Shown here: positions 1 through 6,880 of the stretch, one piece after another | Numbering within the stretch: position 1 is the first letter of the stretch | Layout of the letters: each line of letters starts with the position of its first letter | Origin: Candidatus Omnitrophota bacterium | GTDB lineage: Bacteria; Omnitrophota; Gorgyraeia; Pluralincolimonadales; Pluralincolimonadaceae | Direction: 5' to 3' | Assembly: GCA_020061685.1 (NCBI GenBank) | Contig: JAGUXU010000062.1 | Location: 1-10,643 of the forward strand | Length of the DNA: 10,643 nt | Translations under genes and position numbers: made by a program | Notes under the pieces: model-generated | The model's input: the letters and a program-made list of their open reading frames with translations, nothing else | Database searches by the model: none | Told to the model about the DNA's origin: nothing

Positions 1-15
1 ACGCTCTTCCGATCT
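1..15. other. Residual Illumina adapter (not genomic)
   Basis: The first 15 bases, acgctcttccgatct, are identical to the 3' end of the Illumina TruSeq/paired-end read 1 adapter. Genomic sequence appears to begin at base 16. Read on the minus strand the adapter adds five codons (RSEER) to the end of the ExbD-like reading frame without a stop, so a naive translation would carry artificial residues. This marks the window start as a contig end with untrimmed adapter. Confidence 0.93.
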
Positions 16-375
16 GTCTACTACCCTTTCATGCGAGACATCCGGGTCGGCGAATATTATGACCGGCTGCGTTTCAAATATCTGGGTCAAATCGGTCAAC
101 ATCGCCACCAATTCGGGAAGATCCTTCGATTTGGAACTTCCGTATTGTTTCTCATTCACCATCACGCTGCCGTCCGACAGGACATTCACTACCACGTCTT
201 CCCCGATCTTTGCCTGCGTCTTGCTTGATACTGCCGGGAGATCTATGTTCAGTTGGGCCTCAGGCGCGGTGAAGCTGGAAGAACACATGAAGAATATCAG
301 CAGGAGGAATACGCAGTCTATCATCGGCGCCATCTGGAACCCCGGCTCCTCGTTACTGCCCTTAAAAAATCTCAT
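16..375 (-). CDS. exbD: ExbD/TolR-family protein, second copy, 3' end missing
   Basis: Translates to 120 genuine residues before the adapter. The start is the ATG at 375, with a purine-rich GGCGGGG just upstream and a 10-nt gap from the preceding exbD copy. The layout is that of an ExbD/TolR subunit: a short cytoplasmic N-terminus, one membrane segment (about residues 17-34) with the conserved Asp at position 20 in APMIDCVFLLLIFF, then a periplasmic domain. In this family the membrane Asp carries protons and the subunit works inside an ExbB/TolQ pentamer. Aligned with the upstream paralogue, HERVVD here matches HSRVLD there, so roughly 25-30 C-terminal residues are lost beyond the contig end. 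The truncation is technical, not evidence of a pseudogene. ExbD versus TolR cannot be decided from sequence alone. Confidence 0.88.
305..342. repeat. 38-bp direct repeat, copy in second exbD
   Basis: A 38-base stretch here is identical to 726-763. Both copies encode the same part of the ExbD N-terminus and first membrane segment (GFQMAPMIDCVFL), and flanking codons diverge on both sides. It reflects tandem gene duplication, with either strong local constraint or gene conversion. Confidence 0.9.
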
Positions 376-385
376 TTTCCCCGCC

Positions 386-796
386 TCATTTTCTTGGCTC
401 TTCCTGATAGGTAGCAAACGATATGTCCCAGATCCCGGCCGCGGCGCAGGCGCTCAAAACATCGAGGACCCTGCTATGCGGAACAGCTTTATCCGCTCTT
501 ATTACAATCGTTTGTTTTATTCCGGTCTTGGACAATACGTCCGCGAGTTGTTCGGGCTCGTATATACCCTGGTTCATGACTATCGCCCCGTCAGGTTTAA
601 TATTTATTGAGAGCCTCGGCTCCGCTCCTTCAGCGGCCCGGGATTGGTCCGCGACAGGCAATTGTATGCTTTCGATCGATTCCAATTGATGGAAACTGGA
701 CACGCACATGAAATATATCAGCAACAGGAATACGCAGTCTATCATCGGCGCCATCTGGAACCCGGGCTCTTCCTGCGCTCTTTTTGTGAATCTCAT
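386..796 (-). CDS. exbD: ExbD/TolR-family protein, first copy
   Basis: Encodes 136 residues. The start is taken as the ATG at 796, 4 nt after the exbB stop, because it aligns exactly with the paralogue's N-terminus (MRF...EEPGFQMAPMID). A longer in-frame start at 847 would overlap exbB by 47 nt and add a non-conserved arginine-rich leader. The protein has a short cytoplasmic end, one membrane helix (about 17-34) with the family's essential Asp at position 20, and a periplasmic domain ending in an AAAGIWDISFAT strand, as in ExbD/TolR. The likely role is to couple proton flow through the ExbB-like channel to work in the periplasm. The gene lies between exbB and a second exbD. Cargo and partner are unknown. 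Confidence 0.9.
   Translation of the reverse strand: MRFTKRAQEEPGFQMAPMIDCVFLLLIYFMCVSSFHQLESIESIQLPVADQSRAAEGAEPRLSINIKPDGAIVMNQGIYEPEQLADVLSKTGIKQTIVIRADKAVPHSRVLDVLSACAAAGIWDISFATYQEEPRK
726..763. repeat. 38-bp direct repeat, copy in first exbD
   Basis: Identical over 38 bases to 305-342, at an offset of 421 bp. All of it is coding sequence for the proton-carrying membrane segment of the two ExbD paralogues. No synonymous differences occur in about 12 codons, although the rest of the two genes has diverged clearly. Confidence 0.9.
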
Positions 797-800
797 CTCT

Positions 801-1535
801 TTATCCCTTTGTCTTTCCTGCCAGCAACAGCGCGACCTCGCTGGCATTGATCTCTATCTCCGTGGTTATCTCATTGGCCTTATTACGGAAATAAAAATAG
901 AAAGCCATGACCGGAATACCCACGATCAACCCGAACGCGGTCGTGATCAGGGCCTCGGAGACACCCTTGGCCAATAACGTCGGCTTTCCCAGCCCCGCCT
1001 GGAAGGCGATCACATTGAACGATGAGATCATACCAAAGACTGTCCCGAGCAGGCCGAGCATCGGCGAGATCGTGCCTATCGATGAAAGGTAGCCTATCCT
1101 CTGCTGGAGCATCGTCGCCTCTTTTACGCCTACACTGGTCATCGAATCCTGGATGATCTGCAGGTCCTGGCCGTTTTTTTCGAGCCCTGCCTGGACGACA
1201 TTGGACAGGAAACCTTTTCTCAGGGTGCCTAAATTTATTGCCCCCTGTATATCCCCGCTCTTTATCGCCGTCTTGACCGCCATCAGGTAATCAGCCGGCA
1301 TCATCGTAGATTTGCGCAATACGATGAACATCTCTATAATCAGGGCGACGCCGAACACCGAGCATAATCCGATAAAAGGCATGCACCAGCCGCCGGCTAC
1401 CCATGTATCCCATAATGTCATGGCTTTCGGCGTGGATGTGGCGGCAGCGTCTTCCGCCATCGCGGAAAACGCAAATAAAATCATCATCGACAACGATACA
1501 AAACCGATAACCCTTACCTCACTTTTACGTAGCAT
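801..1535 (-). CDS. exbB: ExbB/TolQ/MotA-family proton channel protein
   Basis: Encodes 244 residues. An N-terminal signal-like segment ends at AMA (about residue 27), an extension absent from E. coli ExbB and TolQ. Three further membrane segments follow: about 50-73, 151-172 and 196-216. The family core is visible as SPMLGLLGTVFGMI (157-170) and EALITTAFGL (194-203), which line the channel formed with the ExbD Asp in characterised homologues. A cytoplasmic domain lies between segments one and two. The ATG at 1535 is preceded by a strong AGGAAAGGGGG-type ribosome binding site and overlaps the end of the upstream TPR gene by 11 nt. Two ExbD-like genes follow immediately. Membership of the ExbB/TolQ family is certain. 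Whether the motor serves TonB-like import, Tol-like envelope constriction or gliding cannot be told. Confidence 0.93.
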   Translation of the reverse strand: MLRKSEVRVIGFVSLSMMILFAFSAMAEDAAATSTPKAMTLWDTWVAGGWCMPFIGLCSVFGVALIIEMFIVLRKSTMMPADYLMAVKTAIKSGDIQGAINLGTLRKGFLSNVVQAGLEKNGQDLQIIQDSMTSVGVKEATMLQQRIGYLSSIGTISPMLGLLGTVFGMISSFNVIAFQAGLGKPTLLAKGVSEALITTAFGLIVGIPVMAFYFYFRNKANEITTEIEINASEVALLLAGKTKG

Positions 1536-2361
1536 CTTTCTTCCCCCTTTCCTCTAGGTCCTTCACCTTAGTTTTCGATTTGTTGGCAAAGTCACTCCTA
1601 GGAAATTCGGTAATTATCTCCCTGTAAGTCGCCAACGCTTTCGCGCCTTCCTCTAATTTTTCATAACATTCCCCTGTCCTGAATTTGGCCTTCGCGACCA
1701 GATCGCTCCTGTCATAATAGAGCACGACGATCCTTAGATAATTAACCAGCGCCTGTTCATACTCCCCTTTGGCGAAATAGGACTCTGCGCTCCCGTAATA
1801 GGCGGCGGGACGGCTTGCCTCGTCTTTTGAACGTATTACCGCATCGTAGGTCTTGACGGCGCCGTCGTAATCACCCTTTCCGGATAAAAGGACCGCTAAA
1901 TTCATCCTGGCTTTATTTACCGATTTGGCGTCCGGATAATTGCCGATGTAATCATTATAGAGCCCTATCGCTTTGGGGATATCGCCTGCCTTTACCCGGC
2001 AATCGGCCGCCTTAAAATAAGCCTCTTCGCCCCAGCTAAACCCCCCGTATTTCTGGATCGTCTTTAAATAGAGCTCATAAGCCGGTTCATATTTTTTAGA
2101 GAGGTAATAATCCTCGGCTATACGGAAGGAATCCGGCATCTCTATCTTGAACCTATCTACGCTCGCCTGCGGCACGACTATGATCGCCTTGGGTTCGGAG
2201 ATCTCCATCTTCAGGCCGGATTTATCCGCCGCTACTATAGAGCCTTTTATGACGTTGCCGTTCTTTAATATTATCTCGTCCTGCGCAAAAGATAAAGAGC
2301 ATCTTACCAGAAGGCAGATAAATAAAAACTTAAAAAACAGCTTAAATCTTCTGACCGTCAT
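1525..2361 (-). CDS. Periplasmic TPR-repeat protein with small N-terminal beta domain
   Basis: Encodes 278 residues from the ATG at 2361, which shares one base with the upstream stop (TAATG). A start at 2481 is possible but would place 120 nt inside the upstream gene and bury the signal peptide. Residues 1-26 form a signal peptide (hydrophobic core FLFICLLV, probable cleavage after SFA). There is a Cys near the core, but LVRC is a poor lipobox. Residues about 28-70 (DEIILKNGNVIKGSI) resemble the short beta-barrel KNG-type domain often placed before TPRs. From about 80 to 265 run five or so tetratricopeptide-like helical pairs with the YYL..KYE.A...Y and GECYEKL patterns, similar to the C-terminal part of CpoB/YbgF. 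It probably acts as a periplasmic adaptor for the ExbB/ExbD motor encoded just downstream. Confidence 0.82.
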   Translation of the reverse strand: MTVRRFKLFFKFLFICLLVRCSLSFAQDEIILKNGNVIKGSIVAADKSGLKMEISEPKAIIVVPQASVDRFKIEMPDSFRIAEDYYLSKKYEPAYELYLKTIQKYGGFSWGEEAYFKAADCRVKAGDIPKAIGLYNDYIGNYPDAKSVNKARMNLAVLLSGKGDYDGAVKTYDAVIRSKDEASRPAAYYGSAESYFAKGEYEQALVNYLRIVVLYYDRSDLVAKAKFRTGECYEKLEEGAKALATYREIITEFPRSDFANKSKTKVKDLEERGKKDAT

Positions 2362-4817
2362 TATTTTAACGACCTTAACCTCTCCTGCGCTTTTTTGGCC
2401 TCTTCGCTTTTGGGGTATTTGGCTACGAGTCTCTCGTATAGAACTTTCTCTTCCTGCTTGTTTCCCAGCTTGTCCTGGCATTCCCCGGCTTTAAATAAAG
2501 ACTCTGCGGCCAATTCTTCGCGATGCGGATATAGTATAGCAACCCGCTGGAAATTTGGCAAGGATTCGGCGTACTTTTTCTGCGCAAAATAGCTGTTGTC
2601 CAATTTGAAAAGGGCCTCGGCGGTCGTCTCGTCTTTATAATTATCGACGACATCCTTGTAGTATCTGACCGCCTCGCTGAAGATATCGCGATTATAATAG
2701 GAATTAGCGATCCCCAATTTTGCCCTGCTTGCATATTTTGTGCCGGGAAATTTAAACATCAATTCACTGAAATCCCCGGCTGCATCCTGCCATGATTTCA
2801 GCTTCATATATGCCTGCCCCCTCCCGAATAAAGATACTTCGGAAAGCGCATCATCTTTATATTTGGCTAAAATATTGCTATAAAATCCAACGGCCTCCTG
2901 ACCGTTGTTCGCTTCGATCAGGATCTGGCCGATGGTATAAGCGGCGTTTTCGGAGGGAGGCGCATCGGAAAAATCATTATATGCCGACAGCAATTCCCGC
3001 ACGGTCTTGACGGCATTCTGCGAATTTCCGGAAACAAGGTAGAGATCTGCAAGGCAGCTGTATAATTCCGCCAGGATGGCCTTTTGCTGGGAATGCCTTT
3101 TCACTAAGTCCTCAAAAGCCGCGATCCCCTCTTTGTATTTTTTCTGGTTCAGATAGATATTGTAAATGCTGCCTATGACTTCAACGGCCAAGGGGCTGGT
3201 GGGGTTCTTGTTCAGGAAGACCTTCAGTTCGCTCAACGCCTCATCCCTTTTCGCGGAATAGAGATAACTTATGCCGAGCCGGTACGAAGCGGCTTCTATC
3301 GCCTCGCTTTTGGGATATTTCTCGACCAGTTGTTTATAATACTCGGCGGCCTGAGCGTATTGCCTGTTATTAAAATATATGTTTCCGATCTCATACGTAG
3401 TGACCGGCGCCAATTTGTTTTCCGGATATTTCTCTATGAATTTTTTGAAGTACGCCAGCGCCTCGCCCGGCTCTCCCGACCGGGAATAACACCAGCCTAT
3501 ATTGTAGACCACGTTGTCTATATACTCCAGGTCAGGGAATTCCTCCTCGATCCTTTTATAGAGCTTAAGTGCCGAGGCGTAATTCTTCTGGGTCGCGAAG
3601 ACATACGCCAGCCTAAAGGCGAAATGCGGCGCTGACGGGCCGTTCGGATACTTTTTAAGATATTCCTTATAGGCCTCTTCTGCCTTAGCATAGTCATTAA
3701 GGTGAAAATAGCTTTCCCCTAATCTCGCCAGGCTCTTCTCGGTATACTCGGCCTCCTTGGATTCCGCAAGCTGCTTTTGATAAAACTCTATCGCCTCCTT
3801 GTATTCTCCCCTTTCATAAAAGGATTCTCCTATGAAGAAATCTATATTAAGCTGCCGCGCCTCCTGCGGGTCAAGGGTAGCGTAATCTTTATATGCCCGG
3901 ACCGCTTCGTCGGTCTTTCTTTGTTTTAAATAAGCGAGGACCAGCAGATGGCGCACGTCTTTTATCAATTTGCTTTCGGGATATCTCTCCAGGAAATCTT
4001 CGCATACTATCCGCGTCTCATATATCTCGCCCTGTTCATAATAAGCCAACCCCATCTGGTAGCGGGCGAGTTCCGAGAGATCCGATTTTTCCCCGAAGAC
4101 CTCGCTCTTGGGCTTTACATTGCGGAAAAACTTTACCGCCTTGGAATAATTCTTGACCTTAAACGCGATCTCGCCCAGATTAAAATAGACATCATTCGCC
4201 AATCTTGAATTCTTTGGGATCGTCTTAAAAACACCTACCGCTTTTTTATACTTTCCCTGCTCCTTGTAGATACTGGCCAGCATGAATTTCGCGTCCAGGG
4301 CCCTCTGGTCGGCCGGATAACGTTCGAACATTCTCTTAAAAAATGCGGCCGCCAGATCCCGCTTATCCTGCTTATAATAGGTCCACGCCTTGCTAAAAAG
4401 CACATCCGGGGCCTTGGATGGGTCTTTGGATATGGAGGCGTTATAGAGCGAATCTGCCAGGCTATCTCTTCCCGTCCTTAAATAGCATTCCGCCAGCCCA
4501 AACTCGGCCTTCGGTATTAGATCCTTCAGATATGAAAAGTCTTTGCCTATCCTCTTGAGATTCGCTTCCGCCCGTTGGTATTCGCCGGTCTCCAAAAAAG
4601 CGAGGGCCTGATCGTAAAGGGCGTACGGAATGAATTTGCTATAGGGGTATTTATCGATCAGGGTTTGAAAGGTTTTTACGGCGCCGGAGGCGTCGCCGTT
4701 ACTTAAAAAATTTTCGCCGCGGGAAAACAACTCACTGTCTGTCTCGGCATCTGCTGAATTTATTGAACTGAATATCGCCAAAGAAATCAACACAGCAGAT
4801 AAAAGGGGCTTTACCAT
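2361..4817 (-). CDS. Large secreted TPR-repeat scaffold protein
   Basis: Encodes 818 residues. I place the start at the ATG at 4817, giving MVKPLLSAVLISLA; a TTG at 4823 would add two residues. Residues 1-24 are a signal peptide with probable cleavage after ADA. The remainder is almost entirely tetratricopeptide-like helical repeats of about 34-40 residues, roughly 20 units, with recurrent motifs such as Y..GE..EA...F...I..YP and YY..QLVEKYPKSE. No enzymatic domain or later membrane segment is apparent, so it should be a periplasmic or outer-membrane-facing protein-binding superhelix. It overlaps the upstream gene by 7 nt and the downstream TPR gene by 1 nt, so the three are probably made together. 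The pattern resembles TPR proteins near Tol/Exb or gliding motors in other diderms. The binding partner is unknown. Confidence 0.85.
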   Translation of the reverse strand: MVKPLLSAVLISLAIFSSINSADAETDSELFSRGENFLSNGDASGAVKTFQTLIDKYPYSKFIPYALYDQALAFLETGEYQRAEANLKRIGKDFSYLKDLIPKAEFGLAECYLRTGRDSLADSLYNASISKDPSKAPDVLFSKAWTYYKQDKRDLAAAFFKRMFERYPADQRALDAKFMLASIYKEQGKYKKAVGVFKTIPKNSRLANDVYFNLGEIAFKVKNYSKAVKFFRNVKPKSEVFGEKSDLSELARYQMGLAYYEQGEIYETRIVCEDFLERYPESKLIKDVRHLLVLAYLKQRKTDEAVRAYKDYATLDPQEARQLNIDFFIGESFYERGEYKEAIEFYQKQLAESKEAEYTEKSLARLGESYFHLNDYAKAEEAYKEYLKKYPNGPSAPHFAFRLAYVFATQKNYASALKLYKRIEEEFPDLEYIDNVVYNIGWCYSRSGEPGEALAYFKKFIEKYPENKLAPVTTYEIGNIYFNNRQYAQAAEYYKQLVEKYPKSEAIEAASYRLGISYLYSAKRDEALSELKVFLNKNPTSPLAVEVIGSIYNIYLNQKKYKEGIAAFEDLVKRHSQQKAILAELYSCLADLYLVSGNSQNAVKTVRELLSAYNDFSDAPPSENAAYTIGQILIEANNGQEAVGFYSNILAKYKDDALSEVSLFGRGQAYMKLKSWQDAAGDFSELMFKFPGTKYASRAKLGIANSYYNRDIFSEAVRYYKDVVDNYKDETTAEALFKLDNSYFAQKKYAESLPNFQRVAILYPHREELAAESLFKAGECQDKLGNKQEEKVLYERLVAKYPKSEEAKKAQERLRSLK

Positions 4818-5536
4818 TCCCAATCTATAGTCTCGTCCTCTTTTTCTTCCGGCGTCTCTTCTTTTGATGCCTCTTCTTTTGATGCCTCTTCCTTTGATGC
4901 CTCTTCCGTCTTGATATCCTCTTTGGAGACCGTCAATTGCGTTGCCCCGCCTTCGGGGATCTTCACTTCCGCATCGTCCCAGAATACGGCGCCCGCACCT
5001 CCAGGAGAGGATATGAACTCTAAAGCTATACGTCCGTTTGCCGCATTTTCGGGGGCACTCCCCTGAACGGAGATCAGGTGCCAGGTATCGGGTGACATAT
5101 TGCTGTCAAAACGCGGGCTCTTAACCGTCAGGTCCTCTATCACCGCGCCGTTTGTATTTAACCATTCTAATTTTACGAGACCGTAAGAACCGCCCTTAAG
5201 GCGGTCTTTGGATAAGGTATACATATAACAATCGATCTGGTAGGTCTTTCCTTTTTCTATCGGCGCCGCGAAATTCTGATATATGCCGCCGTTCGCCCAG
5301 GCCTTAAACGAGTATTTGCCGCTATGTGCGGCAAGATCCGAACGCTCGCTGTTTTGCTGCAACCATCGCAACCAGTACCGGATACCGTCATAGTCTCCGA
5401 ACGCGCCGGGATTCTTACTGCCCAGGGTCTCTTCGAAACTATTATTAAGGATAAAGTTCTCTGCGGAGGAAGAGGTGGGAAAAAGGTAAAGACAGCACAG
5501 GACTAATAAAAATACCCCGAGGTTATTTTTTAGCAT
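4811..5536 (-). CDS. Secreted carbohydrate-binding-module-like protein with acidic repeat tail
   Basis: Encodes 241 residues. Residues 1-25 are a signal peptide (FLLVLCCLYLF core, cleavage near SSA|EN). Residues about 27-193 look like a jelly-roll beta-sandwich of the CBM4/9-like kind: it opens with ILNNSFEE, has aromatic-rich strands (RYWLRWLQQN, GGIYQNF), a W at 152 in DTWHLISVQG, and ends in the family-typical VFWDDAEV. No catalytic domain is attached. Residues about 204-235 are a charged tail containing EEASK three times and then EETP, and the protein ends IDWEW. The ATG at 5536 has AAGGAAGG directly upstream. It is the first gene of the envelope operon, so it may bind glycan (peptidoglycan, lipopolysaccharide or exopolysaccharide) for the machine encoded downstream. 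The fold assignment is by pattern only, and the ligand is unknown. Confidence 0.72.
   Translation of the reverse strand: MLKNNLGVFLLVLCCLYLFPTSSSAENFILNNSFEETLGSKNPGAFGDYDGIRYWLRWLQQNSERSDLAAHSGKYSFKAWANGGIYQNFAAPIEKGKTYQIDCYMYTLSKDRLKGGSYGLVKLEWLNTNGAVIEDLTVKSPRFDSNMSPDTWHLISVQGSAPENAANGRIALEFISSPGGAGAVFWDDAEVKIPEGGATQLTVSKEDIKTEEASKEEASKEEASKEETPEEKEDETIDWEW
4851..4910. repeat. 15-bp tandem repeat, four units, within coding sequence
   Basis: Three near-identical 15-bp units (gatgcctcttctttt and variants, at 4866, 4881 and 4896) are preceded by a degenerate one at 4851. The unit is a multiple of three and encodes EEASK on the minus strand, so copy-number change would lengthen or shorten the acidic tail without a frameshift. 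Confidence 0.9.
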
Positions 5537-5560
5537 CCTTCCTTACCCCCCAACTATCTA

Positions 5561-5571
5561 AATATATCATA
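5561..5571 (-). promoter_or_regulatory. Possible promoter -10 region for the envelope operon
   Basis: On the minus strand the AT-rich stretch holds TATGAT (5571-5566) followed by TATATT, about 25-30 nt before the ATG at 5536. No convincing -35 box at 17 nt was found. The position, just after a probable terminator and before a six-gene cluster, is the main support. Confidence 0.35.
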
Positions 5572-5583
5572 CAAAACGGCAAA

Positions 5584-5616
5584 AATAAAGGCATAAAATA
5601 AAATGACGCCTTTATT
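5584..5616 (-). terminator. Probable rho-independent terminator after etfA
   Basis: A perfect 9-bp inverted repeat (aataaaggc at 5584-5592, gcctttatt at 5608-5616) encloses a 15-nt loop. On the minus strand the 3' arm runs into a T-rich tract (TTTATTTTT). It lies 49 nt past the etfA stop. The stem is not GC-rich, so its strength is uncertain. Confidence 0.55.
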
Positions 5617-5664
5617 CCCACGAGGGCAATATTTCCACTTGTTTTAGTTGTTTATTATCCCGGA

Positions 5665-6879
5665 TTACTTCTTTAAGATTTCTCTGAATTTTTGAGTTAG
5701 GGCTGGAACGACTTCGTAGACATCGCCGACTATACCGTAGGTCGCCACCGAGAAAATGGGCGCGTTGGGATCTTTGTTTATAGCCACTATCACATCCGAA
5801 GACGACATGCCCGCCAGATGCTGTATCTGGCCCGAGATCCCGCACGCGAAATAGACCTTGGGGCATACGGTCTTACCCGTCTGGCCTACCTGATGGGAAT
5901 AAGGTATCCATTCGGAATCTACCGCCGAACGCGATGCGCCGACGGCTCCGCCCAAGACCTTGGCGAGTTCCTCGATCATCTTAAATCCTTCGGCCTTGCC
6001 AAGCCCCCTGCCGCCCGAGACTATTATATTGGCTTCGGCTAAATTGACGGTCTCGGATATCTCTTCGACTATATCGACTAATTTCGTGCGTGAGGCGTAT
6101 ACGCTGTCCGGATAGGCCTTCTTTATTACCTGGCCTTTCCGCGATTTGTCCAGCGTCAATTCCTTCATCACCTTATGGCGGACAGTCGCCATCTGCGGAC
6201 GGTAATTCGTGCAAAGTATCGTCGCCATGATATTCCCGCCGAACGCGGGACGCGTCTGGAGAAGCAGGTGCTTCTCTTTATCTATATCCAGTTTGGTGCA
6301 ATCGGCTGTCAGGCCCGTATATACCTTGACCGCGATGCGTGAAGCCAGCGATCTGCCGATAGAGGTAGCGCCGTACAGGACCACCTCGGGTTTGAACTCT
6401 TTTATCAACTCTACTATTATATTCGTATAGGGTTCATCCTGATAATTTTTCAGCCTCGGGTCTTCCACCAAATAGACCTTGTCGGCCCCGCGCCAGAAGA
6501 GCTCCTCCGCTTTCTGCTGCATGCCCTCGCCTATCAAGACGCAGGCGAGCTCTGTGCCCAATTGATCCGCGAGTTTTCTGCCTTCCCCCAAAAGCTCGAA
6601 GGCCACACTCTGCACCACGCCCTTCTTCTGCTCGCCGAATACCCAGACGCCTTTATAGTCACCGAGCGGGGCCTTTGCTTCTTCACCCTTCTCGAATTTT
6701 ATGGCGTTGAATTTACAGACCGGGAAACAGGCGCCGCAAAGCGTGCATTTGGTATAATCGATGACCGCTTTCTTGTTCTCCATCCGGATGGCGCCGAACG
6801 GACAGCTGCGCACGCACAATGTGCAACCCGTGCATTTATCTACTATTATCTCTATCGATCTGTCTTTTCCCTGTCCCAT
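5665..6879 (-). CDS. etfA: Electron transfer flavoprotein alpha subunit with N-terminal 2x[4Fe-4S] ferredoxin domain
   Basis: Encodes 404 residues, about 80-90 longer than classical EtfA because of a ferredoxin-like domain at residues 1-60. Two CxxCxxCxxxC motifs are complete (C16, C19, C22, C26 and C45, C48, C51, C55) and should hold two [4Fe-4S] clusters. The Etf alpha N-terminal domain spans about 75-260. The FAD-binding domain follows, with SGGRG (288-292), GASR (314-317), QVGQTG (330-335), ISGQIQH (348-354), NKDPNAPIF (368-376) and YGIVGD (381-386). The start ATG follows the etfB stop after a single base and has GGGAAG upstream. Ferredoxin-fused EtfA is known from bifurcating systems such as CarE of Acetobacterium woodii, so electron exchange with ferredoxin, NADH and an acyl-CoA dehydrogenase is plausible. 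Bifurcation itself is inferred. Confidence 0.95.
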   Translation of the reverse strand: MGQGKDRSIEIIVDKCTGCTLCVRSCPFGAIRMENKKAVIDYTKCTLCGACFPVCKFNAIKFEKGEEAKAPLGDYKGVWVFGEQKKGVVQSVAFELLGEGRKLADQLGTELACVLIGEGMQQKAEELFWRGADKVYLVEDPRLKNYQDEPYTNIIVELIKEFKPEVVLYGATSIGRSLASRIAVKVYTGLTADCTKLDIDKEKHLLLQTRPAFGGNIMATILCTNYRPQMATVRHKVMKELTLDKSRKGQVIKKAYPDSVYASRTKLVDIVEEISETVNLAEANIIVSGGRGLGKAEGFKMIEELAKVLGGAVGASRSAVDSEWIPYSHQVGQTGKTVCPKVYFACGISGQIQHLAGMSSSDVIVAINKDPNAPIFSVATYGIVGDVYEVVPALTQKFREILKK

Positions 6880-6880
6880 T

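Noticed and set aside
59..610. 183-residue forward-strand open frame
   Set aside because: It is antisense to both ExbD genes, which have the conserved membrane Asp and family layout. The frame only reflects their codon use.
305..763. CRISPR or mobile-element reading of the 38-bp and 15-bp repeats
   Set aside because: The 38-bp pair lies in homologous positions of two paralogous genes 421 bp apart, and the 15-bp units are contiguous coding repeats. Neither has spacer-repeat architecture, and no cas or transposase gene is present.
797..847. Longer N-terminus for the first ExbD (start at 847)
   Set aside because: It would overlap exbB by 47 nt and add an Arg/Cys-rich leader absent from the paralogue. 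The ATG at 796 aligns exactly with the second copy's start.
2362..2481. Longer N-terminus for the 278-residue TPR protein (start at 2481)
   Set aside because: It lies inside the upstream TPR gene and would put 40 polar residues before a clear signal peptide. The TAATG junction at 2361 gives a natural start.
5612..5866. 84-residue minus-strand open frame over the etfA end
   Set aside because: It overlaps the conserved FAD-binding C-terminus of EtfA in another frame and has no recognisable features.
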